A DNA stretch of 64,000 bases from Affinirhizobium straminoryzae (GCF_007004135.1 NZ_VJMG01000038.1:1-64000), one strand, 5' to 3'; positions 8,568 to 18,222 are shown, counted from the stretch's first letter. Made by a program: numbers and translations. The notes: a model not told the origin generated them from the sequence alone.

Positions 8568-8742
8568 GGCAGGCTGCTCCGGTGAGGCAAGGGAAAGGTG
8601 GGCGGTGGCGGAACCCGGATCCGCCTCGGCCCACCCGCCCGGCAGGCTCCGTCGCCATCAGTGAAACAGCTTATGGTTTATAAAGTGCAAAGGGCATGCG
8701 GCGTTTTGCCGGCAGCGGCTTCCGACACGCGCTGGTGGGACG

Positions 8743-9639
8743 TCACGATGCCATCTGCGCGCGCAGGCGGGGCGCAACCCAGTCCAGAAAGCAGCGCACC
8801 TTGGCGGGCAGCGGATCGGCTGGCCCATGCACAACATTGACCGGCAGCGGCTCCGGCGCGAATTGCGGCAAAAGTTCCATGAGAGCGCCGGAGCCCAGAT
8901 GCTCGGCGACCTGATAGGACAGCACGCGGATAATGCCGATGCCCGCCAGGCCAGCCTGAATGGCGGCCTCTGTCGTATTGACCGAAAGCTTGGGGCGTGG
9001 CTCGACGGCAAAGGCTGCACCATCCCGCCGGTAGCGCCATTCGGGCGCCGTCGCAAATCCCTGGAAACTGATGCCGTCGTGACGGGCAAGGTCGTCCGGC
9101 TTGTGCGGCACGCCATGGCGGGCGAGATAGTCCGGGCTTGCGCAGATGACGCGACGCACCGCGCCGACGCGGGTCGCCACAAGCGCGCTGTCGGTCAGGT
9201 GCCCGATCCGCACCGCAACATCGATATGCTCGTCCGTCAGGCTGAGCTGACGGTCGATGAGGCTGAGGCGAAGGCTGATGTCCGGCTGGTCCTTGAGGAA
9301 TTCGGGCACGATGGGCATGAGAAAGCGCTCGCCGAACACAATCGGGGCGGTCACGTGCAGGCCGCCACGCAGCGCGCCGTAATCGCCGCCCGCCTGTCGT
9401 TCGGCTGCGTCCAGCTCGTCCAGGATACGACGCGACGCGACGACGAAGGCGCGCCCTTCCTCCGTCAGGGTCAGGCCCCGGCGCGTGCGCAGCACCAGCC
9501 GCGCGCCGAGATGTTTTTCGAGGTCGGAGACCTTGCGGCTGACCGTGGCGAGCGGCGCATTCAGCCGCCGCGCCCCGGCTGAGAGGCTGCCGGCATCAAC
9601 CACGGCCAGCAGCACGGACATCGCGTCGAACCGGTCCAT
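8743..9639 (-). CDS. LysR-family transcriptional regulator
   Basis: This 298-residue protein has an N-terminal winged HTH (SLSAGARRLNAPLATVSRKV, residues 18-37) and a LysR substrate-binding domain from about 90. ATG 9639 is preceded by GGAAGG. It is divergent from the MBL-fold hydrolase gene across 135 bp, the usual arrangement of a LysR regulator and its target, so it most likely controls that gene and perhaps the PNPOx-like gene downstream (inference). Confidence 0.9.
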   Translation of the reverse strand: MDRFDAMSVLLAVVDAGSLSAGARRLNAPLATVSRKVSDLEKHLGARLVLRTRRGLTLTEEGRAFVVASRRILDELDAAERQAGGDYGALRGGLHVTAPIVFGERFLMPIVPEFLKDQPDISLRLSLIDRQLSLTDEHIDVAVRIGHLTDSALVATRVGAVRRVICASPDYLARHGVPHKPDDLARHDGISFQGFATAPEWRYRRDGAAFAVEPRPKLSVNTTEAAIQAGLAGIGIIRVLSYQVAEHLGSGALMELLPQFAPEPLPVNVVHGPADPLPAKVRCFLDWVAPRLRAQMAS

Positions 9640-9774
9640 GGCATCCTTCCGGAAAACGGGAACAAGCTTCCCGAATGAGTATCATATCCTGCCGGTTGTA
9701 GATGTCATACGCTTTCTTCCGTCACGGGGCGCAGCCCTGCTCCCCGCCTCGCCGATCATCAGGAGGAATACGTC

Positions 9775-10760
9775 ATGCCTCAGCTTTCCCGCCGCGCCTT
9801 TGCAACAGCGCTTCCGCTCGGCCTCCTCGGCGGCGGCCTTTTGGGGGGACTCACGGCAGAACCGGTCTCTGCCCTTGCCTCGACGCAGGCGGCTGCAAAG
9901 ACGCCTGTCAGCGTGACGCCGCTCGCGCAGATTCGCATCGGCCGATTCACGATAACGGCCCTGACCGACGGCTATGCCGACATGCCCTATGACTATTTTC
10001 CAGGGCGCAGCCCCGCAGATGTGGAGAAGGCGGCCGTTGCGCAGTCTACCGCCCGCCAGAGCGGCGTGCGGTTTCTCTTCAATCAGTATCTGGTCGAGGA
10101 TGGAGAACGCCGCATCCTCATCGATGCCGGTGCGGCCGGTTCCATTGGCCAGACAGGCCGATTGCCCAAGGCGCTGGCGACGCTCGGCCTGACGCCGGAT
10201 CATATCGATGCGATCATCGTGACGCACATGCACCAGGACCACATGGGCGGCCTCGTTCTGGGGGGAAAGAACAACTATCCCAAGGCCGAACTCTACATCG
10301 ATCGTCGCGATGTCAGCCACTGGACCGACCCCGCCAAGCGCAGTGGCGCACCGGACTATCTGCAGACCAGCTTCAGGATGGCCGAGGAGATTGTCCGGCT
10401 CTATCCGAGACTGCAGGCAATCGAGGGGGAGCGCGAGATCGTGCGGGGCGTCTCGATCGTCGATCTCACCGGCCATACACCCGGCCATATCGGGGTGCGG
10501 ATCGAAGATGGCGGCAAGAGCCTGATCATGGTGTCGGACATGGTCTTTCCGGTCGTGCATCCGGCCGCGACCGATGTGTTTTTCCTGTTCGAGCAGGATC
10601 GGGTTGCTGCGAAAGCTATGCGCGATCGCTTCTTTCCGCGTGCAGCGTCGGAGGGCGCGCTGATCGCTGCACGCACATGCCTTTCCCCGGGCTCGGCCGT
10701 ATCGTGGCCGAACGTGGCGGAATGCGCTGGGACGTGGCAGACTGGGCACTGCAGGATTGA
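9775..10760 (+). pseudogene. Tat-exported MBL-fold metallo-hydrolase, frameshifted near the 3' end
   Basis: The protein begins with a twin-arginine signal (SRRAFATALPLGLLGGG) and carries the metallo-beta-lactamase metal motif HMHQDH (151-156) and TGHTPGH. After residue 298 (base about 10670) the frame departs from the family. Shifting to the frame that starts at 10671 restores THMPFPGLGRIVAERGG and an ending ADWALQD with TGA at 10758-10760. One base appears to be missing between 10670 and 10671 (GC-ACG-CAC instead of GCN-ACG-CAC). In the uncorrected frame the ORF runs to 10848 with an unrelated tail and loses the His of the THMP motif, expected to be a metal ligand. Restored length would be about 328 residues. 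The start has a perfect AGGAGG. Either a genuine inactivation or a sequencing error. Confidence 0.8.
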
Positions 10761-10878
10761 GGGCCGCGCGACGGGCCGAAGGATACAACGTGGCGGGCTG
10801 CGGTTCGGCTTGCCAATGATGGACCGGCCCCGCATCGACAGTCGATGATGCGGGCCTGCCGGTGCAGGGAGATCGGAC

Positions 10879-11517
10879 ATGCCCTATCATTTCCTCGAGG
10901 TTGCCGTGACGCCAAGTGTCCGTGCCGCTCAGGCGGATATGGGGGTGGAGGAGATATGGATGGGCGCGCACGACCGCCCCTCCGACAGTTTCACGGAGGC
11001 CGAGATCGCCTTCATTGCCGCACGCGACAGCTTCTACATGGCGTCAGTCTCCGAAACGGGCTGGCCATATGTTCAGCATCGCGGCGGAAAGCCCGGCTTC
11101 CTCAAGGTCGTCGATCCCCGGACGCTGGCCTTCGCGGACTATCGCGGCAACCGGCAGTATATCAGCGCCGGCAATTTTGCGGCCAATGACCGGACCTGCC
11201 TGTTCCTGATGGATTATGTGCGACGGGCGAGGCTGAAGATCTATGCGCATGTGGAGCGGCTGACGCTCGACGCCGACCCGCACCTCACGGATCTGGTTTC
11301 GGACGCGACCTACAGGGGAAGAGCGGAACGGATCTTCAGGCTTCGGCTGGAGGCGTTCGACTGGAACTGCCCGCAGCACATCACCCCGCGCTATACCGAA
11401 CAGCAGGTTGAGCAGGCGGTTGCTCCGCTTCGCGACCGATTGCAACGGCTTGAAGCCGAGAATGCGAGCCTGCGCCGGCGGCTGGATACGCTCGAGTCTC
11501 CCGACGGGGGCGATTGA
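10879..11517 (+). CDS. Pyridoxamine 5'-phosphate oxidase-like flavin-binding protein
   Basis: This 212-residue protein has the split-barrel PNPOx fold segments YMASVSETGWPYVQHRGG and ADYRGNRQYISAGNF, followed by a C-terminal charged helix from about 175 (DRLQRLEAENASLRRRL) with heptad leucines, likely a coiled coil for oligomerisation. Members bind FMN or F420 and often act in redox or detoxification; the substrate is unknown. AGGGAG precedes the ATG. It follows the MBL gene on the same strand and may share its LysR-controlled transcript. Confidence 0.82.
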   Translation: MPYHFLEVAVTPSVRAAQADMGVEEIWMGAHDRPSDSFTEAEIAFIAARDSFYMASVSETGWPYVQHRGGKPGFLKVVDPRTLAFADYRGNRQYISAGNFAANDRTCLFLMDYVRRARLKIYAHVERLTLDADPHLTDLVSDATYRGRAERIFRLRLEAFDWNCPQHITPRYTEQQVEQAVAPLRDRLQRLEAENASLRRRLDTLESPDGGD

Positions 11518-11579
11518 TAACCCTTGCAGGCACGGGTGCGGCACGGAATCCTGCAAGAACGGCCCGAAGGCACCTTCGC

Positions 11580-12119
11580 CTACCTTATCCCGTGTGCGGC
11601 GCGCGCGGTGCGGCAGGCGTGGTCGCCGGGCAGGCAGTCGCGGCAGACCTCAGGCCGCACGGCATAGGCCTGGCAGGCGGTGTGTTCGCCGACCTTTCCG
11701 GCAAGGGCGGAGCAGCGATTGTCCTCGCAGCGCATGCCGCGTTCGTCGGCGGCCACGAATTGCGGCGGGATCAGCGCCAGCGCCTCGTCGGTTTCCAGTG
11801 TGAAGCGCGGCCATTCGGCGGAATAGGAACAGCAGGCGCCGCAGCTCTGGCAGTCCCAGTCGGGCCGAAGCTCCGCCTCGTCGTCCGGTTCACCGGACGG
11901 CTGCGGTTCGGCCCATTCGGGCGCCCAATGACTGGCCATCCGGGCGGCCCAGTGATCGGGCAACCGGGCGGCGAGGTGAGCTGCCGGGGGTGCGGACACA
12001 ACCGGCGCGGAGCCAGGAGCAGCTGACACGGGCGCAGCTGCAACCACTGCCCCGGTATCGGGAAAGGCATCGGCGGGAGAGGGCGTTTCCCGCTCTGTCG
12101 CCGCAGTCGTCCGGCTCAT
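11580..12119 (-). CDS. YkgJ-family cysteine-cluster protein
   Basis: This 179-residue protein has a long Ala/Pro-rich N-terminus (about 1-75) and a C-terminal cysteine cluster (DCQSCGACC, RCEDNRC, then CQAYAVRPEVCRDC and a final C) typical of YkgJ/DUF zinc- or iron-chelating proteins of unknown function. I chose ATG 12119 because it overlaps the stop of the upstream gene (ATGA); an ATG six codons upstream has no better ribosome site. It is translationally coupled to the 105-residue protein before it. Confidence 0.75.
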   Translation of the reverse strand: MSRTTAATERETPSPADAFPDTGAVVAAAPVSAAPGSAPVVSAPPAAHLAARLPDHWAARMASHWAPEWAEPQPSGEPDDEAELRPDWDCQSCGACCSYSAEWPRFTLETDEALALIPPQFVAADERGMRCEDNRCSALAGKVGEHTACQAYAVRPEVCRDCLPGDHACRTARAAHGIR

Positions 12120-12433
12120 TTGTGCTTCAGCAGCCACATCTTGCCGGCCATGGTGATGCCGTGCGGGCGGCCGGCCTCGGTGACGTCGCCGTCCAATTCG
12201 CGGATCAGCCCGGCTTCGCGCAGCAGGGTGACGACAGCGGTGGTGGTGAACTTGATCTTGATCGGCCGCTCCTTGAAGCGATCCGTGCGGGCATAGGTGA
12301 CAGTCGCATCGCGATGCGTCCAGCGGTTGCCGTCCTGCGGATGGAGGTCGCCATCCTTGGCAAGCTTCAGCGCCCGCAGCTGCGTCGGCGTCAGCTCGAT
12401 GTCGGGAATGACGGTCGGAACATGCGTGTTCAT
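12116..12433 (-). CDS. Hypothetical protein, 105 residues
   Basis: A small protein with alternating helix and strand character (PTQLRALKLAKDGDL, FTTTAVVTLLREAGLI, GRPHGITMAGKMWLL), reminiscent of a winged helix, but I do not recognise the family. It is coupled by ATGA to the YkgJ-type gene. The upstream 77-residue protein and cold-shock gene lie on the same strand, so the set may respond to cold or general stress. Codon use matches the neighbours. Confidence 0.6.
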   Translation of the reverse strand: MNTHVPTVIPDIELTPTQLRALKLAKDGDLHPQDGNRWTHRDATVTYARTDRFKERPIKIKFTTTAVVTLLREAGLIRELDGDVTEAGRPHGITMAGKMWLLKHK

Positions 12434-12460
12434 GGTGTCTTGGGTCCTGCGGTTGCGTGT

Positions 12461-12694
12461 TTACAGGGTTTTCGGGCTCGGCGCACCCGTGCCGGAGCCT
12501 TCGCGCTCGACGCGCGCGGTTTCCACCGCTTCCCTGGCAAGACGTGCTGCCCTGAGGCGCGACGTCTTCATCTGGCGGGCGCGGTCGATCGTGTCAACCT
12601 CCTGGAAGGCGCGTTCACGGCTGGCGGTTTCGACGCGGGTCTTGCTGAATGCCTTCTCCGCGGTCTGCCGCGCCTTGCTGTGCTTTTCGTTCAT
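12461..12694 (-). CDS. Small basic helical protein, 77 residues
   Basis: From ATG 12694 (preceded by GGAAGATCATC) the frame encodes a Lys/Arg/Ala-rich, highly helical protein beginning MNEKHSKARQTAEKAF. The open frame extends upstream to 12844, but that part runs through the cold-shock terminator, so the shorter start is preferred. No recognised domain. It sits between the cold-shock gene and the 105-residue hypothetical gene. Confidence 0.55.
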   Translation of the reverse strand: MNEKHSKARQTAEKAFSKTRVETASRERAFQEVDTIDRARQMKTSRLRAARLAREAVETARVEREGSGTGAPSPKTL

Positions 12695-12723
12695 GATGAT
12701 CTTCCGGTGGGCTGCGCTTTGCA

Positions 12724-12752
12724 GAAAAAAAGGCCAGGCAATCGCCTGACCT
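12724..12752 (-). terminator. Rho-independent terminator of the cold-shock gene
   Basis: On the minus strand AGGTCAGGC (12752-12744) pairs with GCCTGGCCT (12739-12731) as a 9-bp stem with one G-U pair and a four-base loop, followed by seven T residues (12730-12724). It lies about 115 bases after the cold-shock stop, on the same strand. Confidence 0.85.
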
Positions 12753-12865
12753 CTCGTGGTGTGGGAGCCGGTTCCGGTCAGGACGGCTCCTCTGAACCGG
12801 GACATGTTCTCCGCTCTCGGCAGTGCCAGTACATCCGTGGTCAAGGGAAAGCAGAGAAACCGGGC

Positions 12866-13075
12866 TCAGGCAGCCTGAAGGTTGCAGGCCGACATCTTGC
12901 CGGACTTGCGGTCCTGCTCGAGGTCATAGGCGATCTTCTGGCCTTCGACGATTTCGCGCATGCCGGCGCGTTCGACGGCAGAGATGTGGACGAAGGCGTC
13001 AGCGCCGCCGTTGTCCGGCTGAATGAAGCCGAAGCCCTTGGTGGAATTGAACCATTTTACGGTGCCAGTGGTCAT
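12866..13075 (-). CDS. CspA-family cold-shock protein
   Basis: This 69-residue single cold-shock domain has RNP1 KGFGFIQ and RNP2 AFVHISAV, as in CspA-type RNA chaperones that bind single-stranded nucleic acid. ATG 13075 gives the canonical MTTGTVKWFN start and follows AAAGGG. An open-frame extension to 13168 is not part of the family and probably belongs to the 5' leader. The gene has its own strong terminator at 12724-12752. Confidence 0.93.
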   Translation of the reverse strand: MTTGTVKWFNSTKGFGFIQPDNGGADAFVHISAVERAGMREIVEGQKIAYDLEQDRKSGKMSACNLQAA

Positions 13076-13372
13076 GATGGACCCTTTCTTAGCAACAGTG
13101 AGGGGCCGCCGCACGGAAGCGCGCAGCGGAGGTGATAACGATGCTTTAAAGAGAGGGTCGATCAACACGCGGTGCCAATCGCGCAGTAAACAAATCTCGG
13201 CAAGAAAATATCGATAAAACCTACATAGGCTCCCTCAGCCCATAAGTCAAACATTTGTTTTCGATCGTGACCTGCGGCGTGAAATCCTGCAAACGCTGCC
13301 GGTTATTCGGTCGATGAATTTCGAAAGGACAATGAGAGCGGCATTCCACCGCTTTGAAGCGCCCAATTTTTC
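13076..13372. other. Intergenic region upstream of the cold-shock gene
   Basis: About 297 bp separate the cold-shock ATG from the end of the deacetylase gene. The part near 13170-13380 is AT-richer than its surroundings. A long 5' untranslated leader is usual for cspA genes, and promoter elements are expected here, but I cannot assign a clear -35/-10 pair. No convincing gene on either strand. Confidence 0.4.
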
Positions 13373-14188
13373 TCAAAAAAATCTGCAGGGCAGCGAATGC
13401 GTGCCGATCCGCGCCAGCGTTTCTGCAACCGTTTCCACCCGCATGCCGCGCCGGGCGACTTCCTCGACGCAGGCGCGGAAAAGGGCGGGGGAGCAGCCGA
13501 TGGAGGTCGGGTTTTCGCGCACGTCATGGGTATAGAAGATCAGCCAGCCGCGCTCTTCCTTCGCCCTGTCCAGGAGGGCGCCGAGCGACCGGCGGTCCTG
13601 GGCGGTGTCGTAAAGCTCCTGTGCCTTCAGGTGGGCAAGGTCGATGAGGCCGCGATTGAGACCGATCTTGATGCCGCGCAGGCCGGGATAGCGGCCCATC
13701 AGCGCCAGTTTCGAGCGGGTGGAGATCATGCCGAAGGGATAGGCGAAGGAAAAAGGGTGGGCGGGCTCGCCGACGATGCGGCGGATCTGCCGCTCGTTTT
13801 CGGCGACATCGTTCAGAAGGTCGGCGCGCGCCGTGCGCTGCACGTTGATGTGGCCATGGGTGTGTCCGCCGATTTCATGGCCACGCGCTGCCAGATCGGC
13901 AACCATGGCTTCGCGGACGATCGGCTCGCCGTTTTCCGCCCCGCCCATCAGACCGCTTGCCAGATAGAAGGTGCCGCGCATGCCGGCCTGTTCCAGAAGG
14001 GGCGCGGCATTCTCATAGGCGGAGACCGGAAAATCATCGAAGGTAAAGGCAACCACCGCTTCCGGCAGGGTCAGCCAGTGGGGACGGAAGGGAATATGCC
14101 GGCCGACCTTGCGGGAAAACCCGTGCAGGATTTCCCTGATCGATGTGTCGCGCAGGCCGCGCCCGGTTTCATCTCTGTTGATCCTCAT
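13373..14188 (-). CDS. Polysaccharide deacetylase family protein
   Basis: This 271-residue carbohydrate-esterase-4 type protein has the metal/catalytic motif FTFDDFPVS and HTHGH, and a late YTHDV histidine. Such enzymes remove N- or O-acetyl groups from polysaccharides. I prefer ATG 14188, preceded by AAAGGAT at good spacing; a GTG at 14218 that overlaps the upstream stop (GTGA) is possible and would add ten residues. It follows the GT4 gene in an operon of the surface-polysaccharide locus. Confidence 0.85.
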   Translation of the reverse strand: MRINRDETGRGLRDTSIREILHGFSRKVGRHIPFRPHWLTLPEAVVAFTFDDFPVSAYENAAPLLEQAGMRGTFYLASGLMGGAENGEPIVREAMVADLAARGHEIGGHTHGHINVQRTARADLLNDVAENERQIRRIVGEPAHPFSFAYPFGMISTRSKLALMGRYPGLRGIKIGLNRGLIDLAHLKAQELYDTAQDRRSLGALLDRAKEERGWLIFYTHDVRENPTSIGCSPALFRACVEEVARRGMRVETVAETLARIGTHSLPCRFF

Positions 14189-14214
14189 GCTCGATCCTTT
14201 GCCGGGCGGAGCCG

Positions 14215-15420
14215 TCACCTCGGACGGACGACCGTCTCCGGCGTGCCTGAAGGGGTCTCTCTCGTCGAAATGGAGGCGCCATTGACGTCAAGCCCCGCCT
14301 CGACCAGCACGGCGCAAAAACGCTCTGCCGCCGCCTCCACGGAAAAATCGGCGGCGCGGCGCATCAGAACCGCGCTGTCCGGCGGGGATCTCAGCGTCGC
14401 GGCCATGGCGGTGGCCAGCGCTTCGGCGTCGCCGACCGGCACCAGCGGGCCGAACCGGCCGCCGTCCAGAATGTCGCGCGGACCATAGGGTGCGTCGGTT
14501 GCCACCACCGGCACGCCGCAGGCCAGCGCCTCGATGATGGCATTGCCGAACCCTTCATGGCTGGAGGCGCAGACGAAGAGGGCCGCCTCGCGGAGCCGCG
14601 CCACCGGGTTCGGATCGTGGCCGGCAAGCCGCGCCCGATCGCCGATCCCGAGACGGGCGATCCCGGCCTCCAGCGCCGGCCGTTCGGCCCCCTCGCCGAG
14701 AATGGTCAACGTTGCCTCGGCATGCGTGGTGCGCAGGCGGGCAAAGGCGGCGATGAGCGTCGCAAAACCCTTTTCCGGCGACAGCCGGCCGACGGAGACG
14801 ATGGCGCCCGGCCGCACCCGGCGCGGCGTGGCCTCGATCTGCCGGCGCATTTCCGGCGTGACAACCGTGTTGGTGCCGAGATTGACGACGCGGGCGGCGG
14901 GCACGCGAAAGCGGGTGATCAGATCCTGCCGGGCGCCTTCGGTGAAGGTGGTGACGAGATCGGCACGCGGATAGGTGAAGGGGGCCAGCCGATAGCCCAG
15001 CCGGTTCTGCCAGTAGGGGTCGCCGGTCACCGCCACCGAGGGCGTTGCCACCTCACGCAGCAGGATGAAGGGGCGCTTGTGCCGGGGAAGGGTGGAGGCG
15101 ACCAGCGAGACGAGCGCATTGGCCCCGGCCTCGGAGGCAACCAGCGCGCGGGGCGGCGTCTGCGAGAGCAGGCGGCGAAGCGCGGGGCCGGCAGCCGCCA
15201 GCCGCAGCTTTTCGCCGGCGCCGAGATCGATCAGGGGCACATCGGCGCGAAGAAGCGTACGCAGCGGCCCGCGGGCCTCAAGCGTGACGATCGCAGTCGC
15301 GATGCCGAGAGCCGAAAGCGCATTGGCCATCAGGATCGCATCCTTCTGCGCCCCCCCGCCATCCAGCCCCCTCACCAGGAAGGCAAGGCGGCCCGCAGCC
15401 GCGTTAGCCATACCGGACAA
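14215..15420 (-). CDS. Glycosyltransferase family 4 protein
   Basis: This is a 401-residue GT-B enzyme. The N-terminal motif FLVRGLDGGGAQ and the donor-site segment SSHEGFGNAIIEALACGVPV (with E-x7-E) mark a GT4 retaining transferase. TTG 15420 has a GAGGTGAAGGG ribosome site eight bases upstream; ATG 15411 lies too far from that site but is the alternative. It is divergent from the flippase and upstream of the deacetylase; it likely adds a sugar in exopolysaccharide repeat-unit assembly. Confidence 0.87.
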   Translation of the reverse strand: MSGMANAAAGRLAFLVRGLDGGGAQKDAILMANALSALGIATAIVTLEARGPLRTLLRADVPLIDLGAGEKLRLAAAGPALRRLLSQTPPRALVASEAGANALVSLVASTLPRHKRPFILLREVATPSVAVTGDPYWQNRLGYRLAPFTYPRADLVTTFTEGARQDLITRFRVPAARVVNLGTNTVVTPEMRRQIEATPRRVRPGAIVSVGRLSPEKGFATLIAAFARLRTTHAEATLTILGEGAERPALEAGIARLGIGDRARLAGHDPNPVARLREAALFVCASSHEGFGNAIIEALACGVPVVATDAPYGPRDILDGGRFGPLVPVGDAEALATAMAATLRSPPDSAVLMRRAADFSVEAAAERFCAVLVEAGLDVNGASISTRETPSGTPETVVRPR

Positions 15421-15538
15421 ATTCGTTACCCTTCACCTCGGAGAGGATGTTAAGCGCTTTCTGATAGACCCTGTTCACACGCGCCCTGCGGCGTGTCTCA
15501 GATGCAAGACCTAGACGGAAAACACTAATTTTAGACGA

Positions 15539-17011
15539 ATGGCGGACAAGGTGAGCGCGCACTCCGGCGAACGCGACGTATCGATCTACCTGGCCTGCCG
15601 GGCGCTGGCGGCCGTCATCAACGTCGTGTCCGTCGCGCTGTTCACGCGGCTGTCCAGCCCGGACCTCTATGGCCAGTATCTGATCGGCTTTTCCATCTGC
15701 TTCATCGTCTATAGTCTCACCGTGCAATGGGCCGTCTATGCGCATTTCGGCACCTTCCGGCAGGAGGCGGCGGATCGCTTCGCCCTGTCGCTGCTCTCCA
15801 TTTCCGCAATCGCTCTGGCGCCTGCGCTTCTGGCGATCTGGGTGCTGGCCGCACTTTCGGTGATCGACAGCCACATCGCCTGGGGAAGTGCCGTGCTTTC
15901 GGCCTGCTTTACCCTGCATTTCGCCGGCACCGAAATCAGCCGCTCGCATCTGAAGCCGGGGCTGGTGGCGGTGGCGACCATTCTGCGCAGCCTGCTGTCG
16001 CTGGGGCTCGGCAGCGCGAGCCTGCTGCTGTTCCATGAGCCGGCAGCGCTTCTGGTGGCGGTGGGGCTCGGCTATGCGCTCGGCACCGTGCCGGTCTATC
16101 TGCATTTTGCCCGCACGCTCTGGCGCGAGGGCCTGCGCCAGCCGGTCGGAGCGGAAATCGCGGCCATGCTGCGCTATGGCTGGCCGCTGGCGATTGCCTT
16201 CGGCGCCTCGGCGGCGGCGATGAACATCGACCGCATCCTGCTCGAACATCACGCCGATGCCGCCACCGTGGCGCCCTATGGCGCGGTGATGGACCTGATG
16301 AAGCAGACCTTTCTCGTTCTCGCCGAAGCGATCAGCGCCGGCTATGTCGCCCATGCCCGCATCCACATGATGCGTGGCGAGCGGGAGGCGGCGAACGCCG
16401 TGCTGCGGCGCGATTTCGTCTCGCAGGCCTTCGTCGTGGTGTTCGGCACGGTCGCCTTCCTCCTGCTCGGGCGGCTGGTGTTCAGCGTGGTGCTGGCGCC
16501 TGCCTATCTCGACATGGCGCTCGACGTGCTGCCGGCGCTTTTGATCGGCAATGCGCTTCTGGTGCTGCGCGCCCATTACTTCGGGCAGGTGATCTATCTC
16601 GGCGCGTCCTCGCTGATCGAACTCGCAGCCTCGGTGGTGATGATTGCCGCAGCCGCCTGCGCCGCGCTGCTGCTGATCGAGCCGATGGGCGCGCATGGGG
16701 CGGCGCTTGCCTTTGCCATCGGCCAGGCGGCGGCCCTCGTGGTCTACGTGGTCGGCGCGCCGAAGGCGCTGCGCATGCCGGTGGACTGGCCGCGCGCCGC
16801 TCTGCTGGTCGGGCTCGGCGGGGTGATCCTCGCGGGCGGTTTCGAGACGGAGGCGCTGTTCGGGCCGATTGCCGGCACCGCGCTTTCGGTGCTCGCCATC
16901 GGCGCTGCGAGCCTTGTCCTCGCCATCCGCTGGAACATCTTCAACCTGAGCGCCATGGCGCAGAAGCTCGCCTCACCGCTGCTGGGCCGTCTGGCGAAGC
17001 GCGGCCTCTAG
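15539..17011 (+). CDS. Polysaccharide/O-antigen flippase (Wzx-like)
   Basis: This 490-residue protein has about 12-14 hydrophobic segments and an early GQYLIGFSICFIVY segment typical of the MVF/PST flippase superfamily, which moves lipid-linked oligosaccharide to the periplasmic face. It is divergent from the GT4 gene at 15420. Its last 39 bases overlap the 3' end of the next GT4 gene on the other strand. The ribosome site at the ATG is weak. Confidence 0.82.
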   Translation: MADKVSAHSGERDVSIYLACRALAAVINVVSVALFTRLSSPDLYGQYLIGFSICFIVYSLTVQWAVYAHFGTFRQEAADRFALSLLSISAIALAPALLAIWVLAALSVIDSHIAWGSAVLSACFTLHFAGTEISRSHLKPGLVAVATILRSLLSLGLGSASLLLFHEPAALLVAVGLGYALGTVPVYLHFARTLWREGLRQPVGAEIAAMLRYGWPLAIAFGASAAAMNIDRILLEHHADAATVAPYGAVMDLMKQTFLVLAEAISAGYVAHARIHMMRGEREAANAVLRRDFVSQAFVVVFGTVAFLLLGRLVFSVVLAPAYLDMALDVLPALLIGNALLVLRAHYFGQVIYLGASSLIELAASVVMIAAAACAALLLIEPMGAHGAALAFAIGQAAALVVYVVGAPKALRMPVDWPRAALLVGLGGVILAGGFETEALFGPIAGTALSVLAIGAASLVLAIRWNIFNLSAMAQKLASPLLGRLAKRGL

Positions 17012-18106
17012 GAAGCCGGCATAGAGCGTCAGCATGCGTTGCCGGCTGTGGTGGCGGCGGTGATCGGCGGCGTAGCGGTCGCGGATCTCGGCAGAGGGGC
17101 GGCGCTCGAGCAGCGCGACAACCGCTGCGGCAAGCCCCGCCTCGTCGCCCACGGCATGAAAGCGGGTCATCGCGGCGTTTGCCGGCGCATCGCTTTTGGA
17201 CAGAACCTCGCGCAGCACCGGCAGATCGGCGGCCACCAGCGGCAGCCCGGCCATGGCCGCCTCCACGCCCGCCAGCCCAAAGGTTTCCCAGACCGAGGGG
17301 AAGAGATAGAGCGTGGCAGCCGCGAAGAAATCGCCGAGATCGGCGCGTTTCAGCGGCCCGACCAGATGCAGGCGATGCTGCACGCCAAGCGTGGTGGCCA
17401 GCGTCTTCAGCGCCTGTTCCTCCGGCCCGTCGCCGGCAATCGCCAGATGCACCTCCGGCAGCCGCGCCAGCGCCCGAACCGCCGTGGCATGGTCCTTCTG
17501 ATCCACCAGCCGGCCGGTGGCGACCAGCAGCGGCTCGCCGGCGGGAATGGCAAGGCGCCGGCGCCAGTCGATGCGGTGTGCGGCCGGCGGCAGCGGATCG
17601 ACGCCGTGCGGAATGTCGACGAAGCGGGCGCGGTAGCGTGCCGGCCAGGCGGCAAAGGCATCGCGGGTGGCCTGCGAATTGACGATCATGTGCGTGTAGA
17701 GGCCGAGCGTGCCGAAGGCCCGGTCGAGACGCCGCCAGTGCGGGCGGATGCCCTCCGGCGAGGCGGTGTGATGCGCCGCCCGGACCGGCACCTTGCGCAG
17801 AAAGCCGAAGGCATTGCCGAAGATCGAGGCGGCTGCCTGATAGGTGAAGATGACGTGGTAGCGCCCGGCAAGGATATCGCGGGCAAGGGCCGCCATGTTG
17901 GCAAGCGTTGCAAGCCTGCCCGGCACCTCAACGGCGCGCTCTTCCACCAGATAGCCGCGTTCGCGCAGCCCCTCGCTGACCATGGAGACGAGCACGCGCA
18001 CGCCGCCGAGCTTGTCATGCGTGACGAGTTGCAGAACCCGCGCGGGGGTTGCGGGGTCGATGGGGGGAATTGGCTCCGGCGCGGGGGCCGGCAGGGGCTC
18101 TGTCAT
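16973..18106 (-). CDS. Glycosyltransferase family 4 protein
   Basis: This 377-residue protein has a Pro-rich N-terminus, then LQLVTHDKLGGVRVL, the sugar-donor region VATGRLVDQKDH, and PSVWETFGLAGVEAAMAGLP with E-x7-E. It closes the surface-polysaccharide locus and is convergent with the flippase (39-bp overlap). Confidence 0.85.
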   Translation of the reverse strand: MTEPLPAPAPEPIPPIDPATPARVLQLVTHDKLGGVRVLVSMVSEGLRERGYLVEERAVEVPGRLATLANMAALARDILAGRYHVIFTYQAAASIFGNAFGFLRKVPVRAAHHTASPEGIRPHWRRLDRAFGTLGLYTHMIVNSQATRDAFAAWPARYRARFVDIPHGVDPLPPAAHRIDWRRRLAIPAGEPLLVATGRLVDQKDHATAVRALARLPEVHLAIAGDGPEEQALKTLATTLGVQHRLHLVGPLKRADLGDFFAAATLYLFPSVWETFGLAGVEAAMAGLPLVAADLPVLREVLSKSDAPANAAMTRFHAVGDEAGLAAAVVALLERRPSAEIRDRYAADHRRHHSRQRMLTLYAGFLEAALRQTAQQR

Positions 18107-18222
18107 GAAGGCTCGGATCGCAAGGGGCGTGACGCTTTCGCCAGCCGGGACCGGAAACGCCGGCGGCCCTGCTGCGGTTCCCCTCGTTCTATCCCGGCCT
18201 TTGCCAAGAAAGCGTTGAAGCC

